A stretch of 64,000 nt of DNA. Source: CAYRWR01 sp964537555. Its GTDB lineage: Bacteria > Spirochaetota > Brevinematia > Brevinematales > CAYRWR01. Positions 52,083 to 61,547 of the stretch are shown here, in pieces. The notes beneath the pieces are model-generated. The model ran no database searches, was not told where the DNA came from, and saw only the letters and a list, made by a program, of their open reading frames with translations. The number at the start of each line of letters is the position of its first letter. The stretch's first letter is position 1. The position numbers and the translations under genes were made by a program. The stretch spans positions 108,919 to 172,918 of the forward strand of contig CAZIAD010000002.1 of NCBI GenBank assembly GCA_964537555.1. The letters are read 5' to 3'.

Positions 52083-52490
52083 CTAAAACACTCCTTTGGA
52101 ATTCAAGAACGCGGTGTATTTCTGGTCAGATTTTAGAATATGATTGGTGAGCCAGTCTCTTAAGAATTCACTGACAGCCAGTGACAAGAGCATTTTCTTT
52201 TCCTGAAGCTGTTTCTGGAAATCAGCGACCTTGAACACGAAATCATCATGCTCTTTTTTATGCGCTTCTGCTTCAGGATATCCATGTCTGGCAAACAGAT
52301 CCTCTTCGGTCTTAAAGTGTTCCACGGTATAGGCAGCCATATCTCCTATGATTTTGGAAAGGGCGTCACTGCCTTTACCTTCTTTCATGGCAGAATGCAG
52401 GCCATTCAGCATCTCTATGAGCCTCTGGTGCTGCATATCGATCTCTGCTATTTTTACAGAAAAATTATCTTTCCATTCCAGTAATGCCAT
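52083..52490 (-). CDS. Bacteriohemerythrin
   Basis: A 135-residue four-helix bundle that binds oxygen at a di-iron site. The ligand pattern is complete: IDMQHQRLIEMLNGLH (His21 and the later His/Glu of helix A), VEHFKTEEDLFARHGYPEAEAHKKEHDDF (HxxxE and HxxxH), and WLTNHILKSDQKY (HxxxxD). W6 near the N-terminus is also conserved. Such proteins store or deliver oxygen, or sense it near chemotaxis proteins, in anaerobes and microaerophiles. GGGGG precedes the ATG. It is about 200 bp beyond the 713-residue protein gene on the same strand. Confidence 0.93.
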   Translation of the reverse strand: MALLEWKDNFSVKIAEIDMQHQRLIEMLNGLHSAMKEGKGSDALSKIIGDMAAYTVEHFKTEEDLFARHGYPEAEAHKKEHDDFVFKVADFQKQLQEKKMLLSLAVSEFLRDWLTNHILKSDQKYTAFLNSKGVF

Positions 52491-52689
52491 TGTTTCCCCC
52501 TTAGGAATTTGTAGTTTATTATAAGATAATATGGCATCCTGTCAATAACAAATTTGAATTTAACTGTTGAAATAGATTCGAGTTAGTTTTGGAATTAGCA
52601 GAATAATTGCCCATACAGAGAAATCTATGCCCTGATGCTACACTTCCATCATGTAGCTTATAGACTCCTACGCCTTTTTCTGATTAGTG

Positions 52690-54831
52690 TCAGGCATTTT
52701 TCTTTTGCAGAGTGAGGATGATATATCCCTGAATATATTTCTCCAGGGCTTCTACATCTTTGATGTTCTTAAACTGCTGGTCATCTCTGATATTTTTAGC
52801 GATGTTTTCCACATTCTGGATATTAAGCTTGATGTTCTTAATGTGACTTTGGATAATGCTCACCACATACTTTTTATTTTCTTTGCGGATCTCTTCTTTT
52901 TTAGTCAGATTCTGCTCCAGAGTGCGGTTCCACTTTTTTTCCAGAAACTGAAGCTCATCCATGATATTTTTATTTCCGAACAGCCCGGTCTGGATCTCCT
53001 GGAGTTTTTCCCGGATGGCCTTCTTACGGTCATCTACAGATTCCAGCTCTTTAGGCTTTTCGGGTGCCGGTGCAGGCGCGGCTGATTTTACCGTCTTTTT
53101 CCGGCTGCGGGGAGGCTTCTTCTGGGAGTTTATCACATTTGTCATAGCATCCTTGACCAGAGAGCTTTTTTTCCTGGACCCCTTGCTATTCGCAGAGTCA
53201 GTATCAGTGCTTTTAAACATGAACAGCAGTTTTTTAAAAATTGGAAAGAGCCTGAGAAAAGGAGAGTAAGCCTCTGCTTCAGATACCAGGTCCCCATGCC
53301 GGAGATCGAGCAGGACATCCATAGATGCGAAGGCCACATCCACTCCCCGTTTGAAGTGCTTCCGTTTCCAGTCTGCCAGTCGATTCCGGTCCGAATAGTT
53401 ATTAAGGGCTGCAATGACCAGAGCGGCCTGATCGTGGGCCATCCCGTAAAACTCCTGTTCTTCCGAGCTGAGCCTGTGATACAGATCTTTTAAATACTCA
53501 GCAGCACTGCTTATCAGAGGGTCTGCATTATAGGTCCGGTTCTTAAATTTTGCCCGCCAGTCATTGAGGTAGTGCTGCTTATACTTTTCTTTGATGATCT
53601 CCATTTGTGACATAAAGATATCTGCCAGGTGATTATTGACTACAAAGCAGGCTTTATTATTCAGCATAAGCCGCTGAAGATACACCGGATTTTTAGTCTG
53701 CGGGACTTTGGTGAACTCCACTATAGCCTGTTCTATCAGGCCTGCCAGATTATCCTTATAAAGCCTGTCCAGCTGTATGGAACGGGCCACATCCTGTATA
53801 TCCGACTGGGTATACAAAATGGGGGTCTGGGTAATCTTATGCCACAGTTTCTGGATGTTTTCCTTTAGGATCTTATTTTCCTGTTCTTTCTGTTCCATGC
53901 CCTGGGCCCAGGCATGCATAAAACAGGCCGCCTGATAAAAACTGACCAATTTTGGGTTTGCCCCAAAATAGCGTTCCAGATTCGCCATGAGGACCATCCA
54001 GAACCTGACATTGGATTGTACAGAATCTTTGAGCAGATATTCCAGGCGGTTCAGGTCGATATTGAGTTCCGGTATCTTTTTATTCATAAAGGAGACCAGG
54101 TCATTGATGTATTTCGGGTCTTTTGCTTTGAGAAAGCTGATGATGTAATTGATCTTATTGCGGGAGGCCTGCAAGATCTGAGAGACATACCCGGGATGCA
54201 CTACCACCTGGCTTCTGTCCGGAAACAGGAAGCGCAGGATCTTCAGGCGATTAGGGTCGGAGAATGCATCAACATTGGCTTCATTATAATGCTTCCATTC
54301 TACATTGTGCCACACTTCCAGGGTAGACACTTTAGGGTTGGACATCAGGGTCTGATCCGCCGGAAAAGACCGTTCTATATGTTCTTCCATCCCTTTGTAA
54401 TACTTTGTGAGCATCAATTCGAAATTATGATAATAATATTCCAGACTGGAGGGGTCAAAGAGAATCATCATCTTATTCGCTTCATCATAGGCGGCATACT
54501 TTTCTTTGATCAGCTTGGTAAGGACTTTTTGAATGGTAGCCTGAGCAGTAGTATCTACCTGTAAATGAATGATCTTATTGGACGCAGCATATTTTACTAC
54601 ATAAGAAACAAAATCACTGATCTTAATACGGTATTTATGAGCCAGCTCAGCGTAAGACTTGATGATCCAGCAGATATACTGGTCACTTTTATCATAGATA
54701 CCGATCTCTCTTAGGAATTCAGAGAAGGCATGGGTATCCATAGGCTTTGAGATCCACTGAGGTAGCTTTTCCCGTGCTGAAATAGCAGCACTTTGCGCCT
54801 GTTCCAATAATACGTCAGGATTATCCGCCAT
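52690..54831 (-). CDS. Large helical protein, diverged relative of the 862/872-residue pair
   Basis: A 713-residue cytoplasmic protein. Near residue 130 it has YYYHNFELMLTKYYKGMEEHIERSFP, matching the same position of the two larger proteins (ELQKYYRGMxxxxxxxFP). A basic low-complexity linker (about 545-595, SRKKSSLVKDAM, KKPPRSRKKTVKSAAPAPAPEKPKE) leads to a C-terminal helical domain (IMDELQFLEKKWNRTLEQN) that parallels the paralogues' LEDEWN region. There is no enzymatic motif, signal peptide or membrane helix. I chose ATG 54831 because GGAGA lies 5 nt before it, rather than the GTG 3 nt upstream. Last of three related genes in a row. Confidence 0.75.
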   Translation of the reverse strand: MADNPDVLLEQAQSAAISAREKLPQWISKPMDTHAFSEFLREIGIYDKSDQYICWIIKSYAELAHKYRIKISDFVSYVVKYAASNKIIHLQVDTTAQATIQKVLTKLIKEKYAAYDEANKMMILFDPSSLEYYYHNFELMLTKYYKGMEEHIERSFPADQTLMSNPKVSTLEVWHNVEWKHYNEANVDAFSDPNRLKILRFLFPDRSQVVVHPGYVSQILQASRNKINYIISFLKAKDPKYINDLVSFMNKKIPELNIDLNRLEYLLKDSVQSNVRFWMVLMANLERYFGANPKLVSFYQAACFMHAWAQGMEQKEQENKILKENIQKLWHKITQTPILYTQSDIQDVARSIQLDRLYKDNLAGLIEQAIVEFTKVPQTKNPVYLQRLMLNNKACFVVNNHLADIFMSQMEIIKEKYKQHYLNDWRAKFKNRTYNADPLISSAAEYLKDLYHRLSSEEQEFYGMAHDQAALVIAALNNYSDRNRLADWKRKHFKRGVDVAFASMDVLLDLRHGDLVSEAEAYSPFLRLFPIFKKLLFMFKSTDTDSANSKGSRKKSSLVKDAMTNVINSQKKPPRSRKKTVKSAAPAPAPEKPKELESVDDRKKAIREKLQEIQTGLFGNKNIMDELQFLEKKWNRTLEQNLTKKEEIRKENKKYVVSIIQSHIKNIKLNIQNVENIAKNIRDDQQFKNIKDVEALEKYIQGYIILTLQKKNA

Positions 54832-54883
54832 CACACTCTCCGACTGAACTTCATTCTGTCTTTATCTTAAAGTAATTTCCAGA

Positions 54884-57472
54884 TCAGGCAAGTTTTTTAT
54901 TCAATACAATGACGATTAAAAGGGATATGTACCATTCCAGGAATATTTTCTTATCATCCCTTTTTACCATTCCGGAAATCTCGGGATAATGCGCGATCTC
55001 ATTGGCTTTTGTCTTTATTTCCTCTTCTGCTTTGGTCTGACTGATACTAATATTGGCATATCCCAGGACTTCATTGATCTTTTTATGGACAGTCTTCCTT
55101 CTCTTATCCAGCTCATCAGCCAGCTCTTCTTTACTGGCTATTTTCAGGACTTCATTCCACTCATCTTCCAGCCTTTCCAGGGCTTCCTCTACAGATATCC
55201 CGCTCAGGCCGCAGCTTTCCAGAATATTGGCCTGCACTACCCTTAGTATCTCTTTAGGGCCCAGTGCAGGGTCTTTGCTCTGCCCTTTCTTTTCTTTAGC
55301 CTGGTTTCCTTTCATCTTTTTAAAGGCCTTGTCCTGCAGGTCTTTTTGAGCCAGTCTGCTGCCCACTCCTCCGCCACCAAACAGGTTTTTCATAGCCTGG
55401 GCATTATTACGCTTGACCTCCAGGTCATGGTCTATGGCCGCGTTAAAAGCCTTGCCCAGGCGTTCCCGCCAGGATATCATATTGGCAAGTACGGATTGAC
55501 TTTCATTGCTCAATACAGCACCCTTCTTTTTACGCTTTTTCTTTTTATTCAGGCCCAGAAGATTAAGCAGCCAGTCCAGCAGAGAAAAGGGGCTTTTTAT
55601 ACTGCTTTGTTTCATGGCCTCCTGCATCTCTTTCATCCGGGTTCCACTTTCTGCTTCACTGGAGTGCAGGCTTTCAATATCCTGTTCAGAAACATGATCC
55701 TGTTCACCCTGTTGCCCGGCACGATGTTTTGTCTCCAGTATCTGGCCTACCCGCTTGAGCTGGTCGAACTCTATCCTGAGGATGGCCGCCAGCGAGCGGG
55801 GGGCGTCTGCTTTGTTATTGATAAAGAGCTTTTCGATCTCTTCCATATTTTTTCGGCGTACCAACAGAGCGAAGATTTCCTTTAAATAAGATACATAGAG
55901 CTTATAGAACAGCGGCTCCCTGTTTTGCACCAATTCTTCTACATTTCTGTCCAGTTCATCCTGGTCATTTATGGGCACATTCGGCATAGAGAAAAGCTCA
56001 GCATAATGAAAGCCCATACCATTGGCCACTGTATCCCGCTTTTGTAAAAAGGCTGTGGACAGATCAGAAGTATATACATAGTAGTTTGTCTCTTTGGATT
56101 CACTGCCCAAAGTAATACAGGTAATATAGGGAAGATTGGTTTTTTTAGAGATCATGTGACTGGCTTTTTCCAGAAAAAATTGCACAAAGGCAGTATATCC
56201 CCCGTTCTGAGGTGAATCATACTTATTTTTTATGCCCAGGTTAAAGCCCAGCCGGCACAGACTGTCAAAAGTATAAAAATCCGGTTTTTCATGGATCATT
56301 TTCAGAAAGGCGTTTATATCAGATAGTTTTTCGCTGGTACTGACCGGCAATGCTCCCGGTACAGCTTCCTCCTCTTTCTGAGCGGACTCATCCTCTCTGC
56401 CCTCTTCAATACTCTTAGCTCTGGTGTGTAAAAAAGATTTTAATAGATGGGCTGACTGATAATATTTTTCCAGGCTTTCTTTCATTTTATTCTGGGTACT
56501 GAGCTTATCACTCACTACTGATGACCAGTAATACCAGGGCAGAAGGGTGTCTTTATTCCAGCTGCCTTCCTGAAATACTCTATAGATATCATCCACATTA
56601 AATTCCGGTCCGGATTTTTTTAATTTATTGATCTCTGTGATTATGGTATCCATGAGTTTTTTAATAAATGACTCGACTGTACGGCGCAGATAATAGTATT
56701 TGTATACTTCAAACATCTTTCTCTGTACAATTCCAGGCAGATCGAGTAAGCCCTGAGTGTGGCAATAAAAATAACTCTTATTAGGGAAGCTCAGTTTATA
56801 GATCTTTTGATCATACTGAAAGAGCTCATCCAGCCTGGCTTTATTAAAACTCTCATCTACCGGCACTTCTTCAACCACATCTGCCAGTAATTCCTGCTGC
56901 TCCGGATTGAGTATGATATCTTCTTCCAGGACGGGAAACATTCTCTGGTGGTGATCGACCATTCCTTTATAATGTTTTTGCAATTCTATAGTCAGATAGA
57001 CCAGAAGGCTGCTGGTATTTTCAAACAGACTGATGGAACGGAGTTTCCGGTTTATATCAGTGCGATATGTCATGAAGCCACAATAGACCAGCCTGTTTTC
57101 TATCAGGTCTCCTAAGACTTCATAGAAAAAGTCCCTGCCCTGCATTTTTTTCATCTCGTTAAAAAACTGCTGGGATTTCATGCTTTGAGCCTGGATCAGT
57201 TCATCTACATAGTGCTTAAAAAAGCTGAAAAAATCATCCAGATCGTCTATTTCCTTGAGATTGGAACCTTTGAGAGAAGTGCTGTAATTGAACAGGCATA
57301 AGAGAATATGCTGGTCTGTATCAGAAAAAGACTGTTTCTGGCTCTTAATAGAGATTTCCAGTTCATGTAAACGGTCACAAAATTTCTCATCGTGAATGCC
57401 GCTGTATTGCCAGTTTTTAGCGTCATAAACAGAATGTGCCTGGGCATATTCCTGGTCTGATTGTGGTGACAA
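54884..57472 (-). CDS. Large helical protein, paralogue A
   Basis: An 862-residue cytoplasmic protein. The N-terminal block (residues 10-340) is about half identical by eye to the next gene: YDAKNWQYSGIHD, LFNYSTSLKGSNLKEIDDLDDF, NTSSLLVYLTIELQKHYKGM, GLLDLPGIVQRKMFEVYKYY, LLPWYYWSSVVSDKLSTQ, KYYQSAHLLKSFLHTRA. An acidic linker, a middle domain, a lysine-rich stretch near residue 640 (KKKKRKKKG) and a C-terminal domain (ILESCGLSGISVEEALERLEDEWN; GMVKRDDKKIFLEWYISLLI) follow. TTG start with GAGGGG 6 nt upstream. No known family or catalytic motif seen. Confidence 0.8.
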   Translation of the reverse strand: MSPQSDQEYAQAHSVYDAKNWQYSGIHDEKFCDRLHELEISIKSQKQSFSDTDQHILLCLFNYSTSLKGSNLKEIDDLDDFFSFFKHYVDELIQAQSMKSQQFFNEMKKMQGRDFFYEVLGDLIENRLVYCGFMTYRTDINRKLRSISLFENTSSLLVYLTIELQKHYKGMVDHHQRMFPVLEEDIILNPEQQELLADVVEEVPVDESFNKARLDELFQYDQKIYKLSFPNKSYFYCHTQGLLDLPGIVQRKMFEVYKYYYLRRTVESFIKKLMDTIITEINKLKKSGPEFNVDDIYRVFQEGSWNKDTLLPWYYWSSVVSDKLSTQNKMKESLEKYYQSAHLLKSFLHTRAKSIEEGREDESAQKEEEAVPGALPVSTSEKLSDINAFLKMIHEKPDFYTFDSLCRLGFNLGIKNKYDSPQNGGYTAFVQFFLEKASHMISKKTNLPYITCITLGSESKETNYYVYTSDLSTAFLQKRDTVANGMGFHYAELFSMPNVPINDQDELDRNVEELVQNREPLFYKLYVSYLKEIFALLVRRKNMEEIEKLFINNKADAPRSLAAILRIEFDQLKRVGQILETKHRAGQQGEQDHVSEQDIESLHSSEAESGTRMKEMQEAMKQSSIKSPFSLLDWLLNLLGLNKKKKRKKKGAVLSNESQSVLANMISWRERLGKAFNAAIDHDLEVKRNNAQAMKNLFGGGGVGSRLAQKDLQDKAFKKMKGNQAKEKKGQSKDPALGPKEILRVVQANILESCGLSGISVEEALERLEDEWNEVLKIASKEELADELDKRRKTVHKKINEVLGYANISISQTKAEEEIKTKANEIAHYPEISGMVKRDDKKIFLEWYISLLIVIVLNKKLA

Positions 57473-57628
57473 ATCTTTCCCCTCGAATAAGCATCTTAAT
57501 ATTTTACCGGAGCAGCACTATCCATTTTTTCAAAATTCCAGTATTCCAATATTATGTCATCATTGTACTCCTGACTGATAAAAAAGACAATAGGGAATTT
57601 GTTATTCAGGATATCAGAGTAGAGATTT

Positions 57629-60247
57629 TTACAATTCTTTTTCGAGATGATCGACGATATACAGAGCGATATACCATTCCAGATAGACCTTCAGCTCATC
57701 GGTCTTAAGTACACTGGCAAAATCCTGATAGCGGCTTATTTCCTTGGCTTTGCCCAAAATCTCTGCTTCACCACCTGAGGGGGAGAGGCTGAAGCGGGTA
57801 TTTCTGAGCATCTCATTGACTTTCTTCTTGACCAGGACTTTCAGGCGTTGTTTTTCAGCCTCGATGACATCACCTTTTCCAATGACCATGGGATTATTCC
57901 ATTCCGCTTCCAGACGGTTCATGGCATCATCCAGGGGAACCCGGGATAGTCCACAGCTATCCAGTACATTAGCGGCAATGGTGTCCAGGATCTCGCGGGT
58001 GGTCAGGGCATTATTCTTGCCTGAACCAGCCTTGGGCCCTTTTGACCTGACAGCTCCTCCGCTGAGAAGGTTTTTCATGTTATTGGCCCGGTTCTTTTTA
58101 TTCTGCAGGTCCTTATCCATCATCTTATTAAAGGATTTAGTCAGGTTTTGGCGCCAGGCTTTTTTCTCTGAACCTGATTTTTTTGCTTTGGGCAGAGAAC
58201 GCGCTGTCTTTTTTCCCGCAGAGCGCAATTTTTCAAACATTTTAGCGATCAGCCCGAAAAACCATTCCAGGAATTTAAACTTTTTAGTTTCCTTAGTCCT
58301 GACCTGTTTCATAGCTTTCTTCACATCATCCAGGTGTGATGGCGGGCTATCAGTCTGCTCCTCCCCGGATCCCGGCATTTGAGAAGACACCTCTTCCTCA
58401 GGATCCGGGTTATCCGGCGCGGACACGGGCATGGATTTTATTTCCTTTTCAGTGATCTGACTTTCATCTTTCAGGGCTTTTTCTTTACGCTGCTCATCCA
58501 GCTTTTCCCCTACACTCTTCAGATAATCATAATCCAGGTTGAGGATCTCTACTATAGGCCGGGGAGCGTCCGCTTTCTGGTTGTAGAAAAACACATTGAT
58601 CTTGTCTATCAGTTTAGCCTTATTGAGCAGGACAAAGATCTCTTTCATGTACTGGCTGTACAATTTGTAGAACAGGGGTTCCTTTTCTGCTGCGGTCTGT
58701 TCTACATGACGGGCAAATCCCTTCTTGTCCTCAAAAGGCTGACTGGGCTGAGCGAAAATTTCCGCATAATACATGCCCAGGCTCTTAGCCACCCCCACAC
58801 AGCGGTACAGGAATGCCACTGCCAGATCCAGGCTGTATACAAAATACTTCTTTTCATCAATGCTGGTCATTACCGGGATCTCAGTGACATACTTCATATT
58901 AGTCTTTTGTGAGACCATATTACTGACCTTTTCCACAAAGGTCTCTATAAACCGATTGTAACCATCGGCCTGAGGGGCGTTATACTTATCTCTCAGGCCT
59001 ATGGTGTCTCCTAAATGATAAATACCATCCACAGTATAAAACTCAGGGTTTTCGTGCATTTTCCTCATAAGCTGATTGATATCCGCCAATTGCTCTGACA
59101 TGCTGATAGGTTCGGGCGCTGCCTTTTCTGCCACTTCTTCCTTTTCGACCAGGTCTTCACCGGTCTCCTCCAGGTGTTCTGCTCTTTTATGCAGATAGGA
59201 CTTTAAGAGTTTGGCCGACTGATAGTATTTTTTCATACTGTCTTTCACTTTCTTTTGTATACTGAGTTTTTCACTCATTACAAATGACCAGTAATACCAG
59301 GGCAGCAGGCTTTCCTCATCCAGCTTTTCTTCCTGAAATATACGGTAGACTTCGTCATTGGTATATTCTTTATCGCCTTTTTTTAATTTATTGATCTCTT
59401 TTATGATCCCTTCCATGAGGTCTTTGGTGAATGAATCCATGGTCCGTCGCAGATAGTAGTATTTATATACTTCAAACAGTTTTCTCTGTACTATACCGGG
59501 AAGATCCAGCAGGCCCTGAGGGTGTACATAAAAAAAGCTGTTATCCGGAAAGCGCAGGCGATAGATCTTATTCTCCTCCTGGAAGAGCTCAAACATCCTG
59601 GTCTTATTGAGGTCGTCACCCACCAGGACTTCAATGACATATTCGTCTAACAGTTCTTTCTGGTCAGCATTTAGCCTGATGTCATTTTCCAGTAAAGGAA
59701 ACTGCTTCTGATAACTATCAAGCATCCCCCGGTAATATTTTTGAAGCTCCATGATCAGATAGACCAGGGTGGAACTGGTGTTTTCAAACAGTCTGAGGTC
59801 TACTATTTTTTTATCGGCATCGGTGCGATATATCAGAAAATCACAATAAATGAGCCGGTTGATTACCAGGTCAGACAACGCATTGAGAAAAAATTCCTTG
59901 GTCTGCATCTTTTGCATCTCATTCATGAAATGTTCAGTCTTTCTGCTTTCAGCCTGAAGCACCTCATTGACCAGGTACTTAAAATAGTTGTGAAACTCAT
60001 CGATATTATCGATTTCCTTTACATTGGCCCCTTTCTGAGACTCACTAAAGTTAAATAATGATAATAAGAGATACAGATCTACTTCGCTGAATTGCTGATG
60101 CTGACTCCTGATGGACAGTTCCAGTTCATGTAAGCGTCCTTCAAAATGCCGGTCATGGATCCCGCTGTACATCCAGTTTTTGCTGTCATATACCGAAAAC
60201 TCAGGCGCATTATCAGTTTGTATTCCGGTTTCCGTTCCAGTGTTCAA
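57629..60247 (-). CDS. Large helical protein, paralogue B
   Basis: An 872-residue paralogue of the preceding gene, separated from it by 156 bp. It shares the block YDSKNWMYSGIHD, LFNFSESQKGANVKEIDNIDEF, NTSSTLVYLIMELQKYYRGM, GLLDLPGIVQRKLFEVYKYY, LLPWYYWSFVMSEKLSIQ, NQKADAPRPIVEILNLDYDYLKSVG and the C-terminal VLDSCGLSRVPLDDAMNRLEAEWN. The KADAPRxxxxIL segment (near 570) is shared with paralogue A. The linker is Glu/Pro-rich and a basic patch lies near 660. The TTG start has AAGGGAG before it. Tandem duplication is the obvious origin. Function unknown; cytoplasmic. Confidence 0.8.
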   Translation of the reverse strand: MNTGTETGIQTDNAPEFSVYDSKNWMYSGIHDRHFEGRLHELELSIRSQHQQFSEVDLYLLLSLFNFSESQKGANVKEIDNIDEFHNYFKYLVNEVLQAESRKTEHFMNEMQKMQTKEFFLNALSDLVINRLIYCDFLIYRTDADKKIVDLRLFENTSSTLVYLIMELQKYYRGMLDSYQKQFPLLENDIRLNADQKELLDEYVIEVLVGDDLNKTRMFELFQEENKIYRLRFPDNSFFYVHPQGLLDLPGIVQRKLFEVYKYYYLRRTMDSFTKDLMEGIIKEINKLKKGDKEYTNDEVYRIFQEEKLDEESLLPWYYWSFVMSEKLSIQKKVKDSMKKYYQSAKLLKSYLHKRAEHLEETGEDLVEKEEVAEKAAPEPISMSEQLADINQLMRKMHENPEFYTVDGIYHLGDTIGLRDKYNAPQADGYNRFIETFVEKVSNMVSQKTNMKYVTEIPVMTSIDEKKYFVYSLDLAVAFLYRCVGVAKSLGMYYAEIFAQPSQPFEDKKGFARHVEQTAAEKEPLFYKLYSQYMKEIFVLLNKAKLIDKINVFFYNQKADAPRPIVEILNLDYDYLKSVGEKLDEQRKEKALKDESQITEKEIKSMPVSAPDNPDPEEEVSSQMPGSGEEQTDSPPSHLDDVKKAMKQVRTKETKKFKFLEWFFGLIAKMFEKLRSAGKKTARSLPKAKKSGSEKKAWRQNLTKSFNKMMDKDLQNKKNRANNMKNLLSGGAVRSKGPKAGSGKNNALTTREILDTIAANVLDSCGLSRVPLDDAMNRLEAEWNNPMVIGKGDVIEAEKQRLKVLVKKKVNEMLRNTRFSLSPSGGEAEILGKAKEISRYQDFASVLKTDELKVYLEWYIALYIVDHLEKEL

Positions 60248-60333
60248 ATCTGTCTCCCTTTATTAAGCGCTTTTTTGAAATAATTCTATTTCAACTAATG
60301 ATTTATTCTAATCCCTGCAGATAAAAAAAACAA

Positions 60334-61467
60334 TTATTCGACTTTCTTTTCCCCGGGATCATAGGCAGGATAGTACTTACTGAGACAGTCAGGACAAATG
60401 CCATGGGTAAATTCGGCATCACTATGCTCCATTATATAATGCTCCACCTGACTCCAGTATCCCTTATCATCCCTGATCTTTTTACAATTCGAACAAATGG
60501 GGATGAGTCCGTTCAGCAATTTTATGCGTCTCTGATAAGAGTTTATGGTGACAAAAGAGAAAACCACCACCAGTACTGTGATGATCAGGGCGCTGAGCAG
60601 GCTGAACCAGAGGTTATTCTGCACCCTTTGAAACAGCATCCCATCCCCCTTCTCCACGACCAGATACCAGTCCAGATCAGGTATATATTTTTTCAGAAGA
60701 TGAACGGTTTTGCCATTACGGCGGAAGCTGAACTGATTCTGAGTCCCTGCCAGAAAATCAGCCAGGCTATCTTTTATTTGTAAATCTTGAAGGATACTAG
60801 TCTGATCATACTGGAAATCAGCCGCTTTAATGATAAAACTGCCCTGACTGTCCAGTAGATACATATTGCATTGGTTTTTTTCCTGATAATAGCTGATCCA
60901 TTGCTGGATAGCATCTAATGTGATACCCAGGCCAATGGCACCAATAAATCTATTCTTTTTATCATGTACCTTGTGATTGACAAATACCGTCAGTTTGTCC
61001 TGATTAGCCATATCGGGATCTATGTTGACCTCATAATCATTGGTCATGGCTTTTACCCGGAAATACCAGCTATCCCTTTCCTCCCCTCTTTGTACCTGCT
61101 TAAGCACGCCATCATAATGATAATATATGCGGGAATTCTCAGATACAAAAAAGCTGGAATAGGCCTTAAATTCCCTTTGCACCTCTTTTAGATAATTCCT
61201 GATCAGTGATTCATTTTTTTCTCCTGCTGCCACCCAATCCTGTAAAAAAGTATCTACAGCCATAACTTTTGATACATATATAGGCTTTAAAATATCCTGT
61301 TGCAGGGACGAGAATATATTATCTGAGGTCAGAGGCAGGTCGTATGTCAATATAGTCTTTCTGAGGGCAGCCGCGGAAAGTGAATAGCTGATCAGGCTAC
61401 TCAGTAAAAACCCGCCTATGATTAAAGCACTGACTATGATCATAAAATTCCATTTTTTTCGTGACAT
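60334..61467 (-). CDS. Cache-domain membrane sensor with C-terminal cysteine-rich tail
   Basis: A 377-residue membrane protein. TM1 is at residues 10-32, a periplasmic Cache-type sensor at about 33-285 (FFVSENSRIYYHYDGVL, YEVNIDPDMANQDKLTVFVN, GAIGLGITLDAIQQWI, YLLDSQGSFIIK), TM2 at about 286-310 (LWFSLLSALIITVLVVVFSF), and a short cytoplasmic tail. Unlike most Cache proteins, the tail has no HAMP, kinase, GGDEF or methyl-accepting domain. It is only a 50-residue motif, PICSNCKKIRDDKGYWSQVE ... HGICPDCLSKYYP, with two CxxC pairs. That motif is common at the end of signalling proteins and probably binds zinc. How the signal leaves the protein is unclear. Confidence 0.85.
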   Translation of the reverse strand: MSRKKWNFMIIVSALIIGGFLLSSLISYSLSAAALRKTILTYDLPLTSDNIFSSLQQDILKPIYVSKVMAVDTFLQDWVAAGEKNESLIRNYLKEVQREFKAYSSFFVSENSRIYYHYDGVLKQVQRGEERDSWYFRVKAMTNDYEVNIDPDMANQDKLTVFVNHKVHDKKNRFIGAIGLGITLDAIQQWISYYQEKNQCNMYLLDSQGSFIIKAADFQYDQTSILQDLQIKDSLADFLAGTQNQFSFRRNGKTVHLLKKYIPDLDWYLVVEKGDGMLFQRVQNNLWFSLLSALIITVLVVVFSFVTINSYQRRIKLLNGLIPICSNCKKIRDDKGYWSQVEHYIMEHSDAEFTHGICPDCLSKYYPAYDPGEKKVE

Positions 61468-61547
61468 CTCTACCCCAATACTAAAAAATAAATCACATTA
61501 AAAATTAAACGAAATGAGAGATGGTGGTACTATACACCATAGCACTA

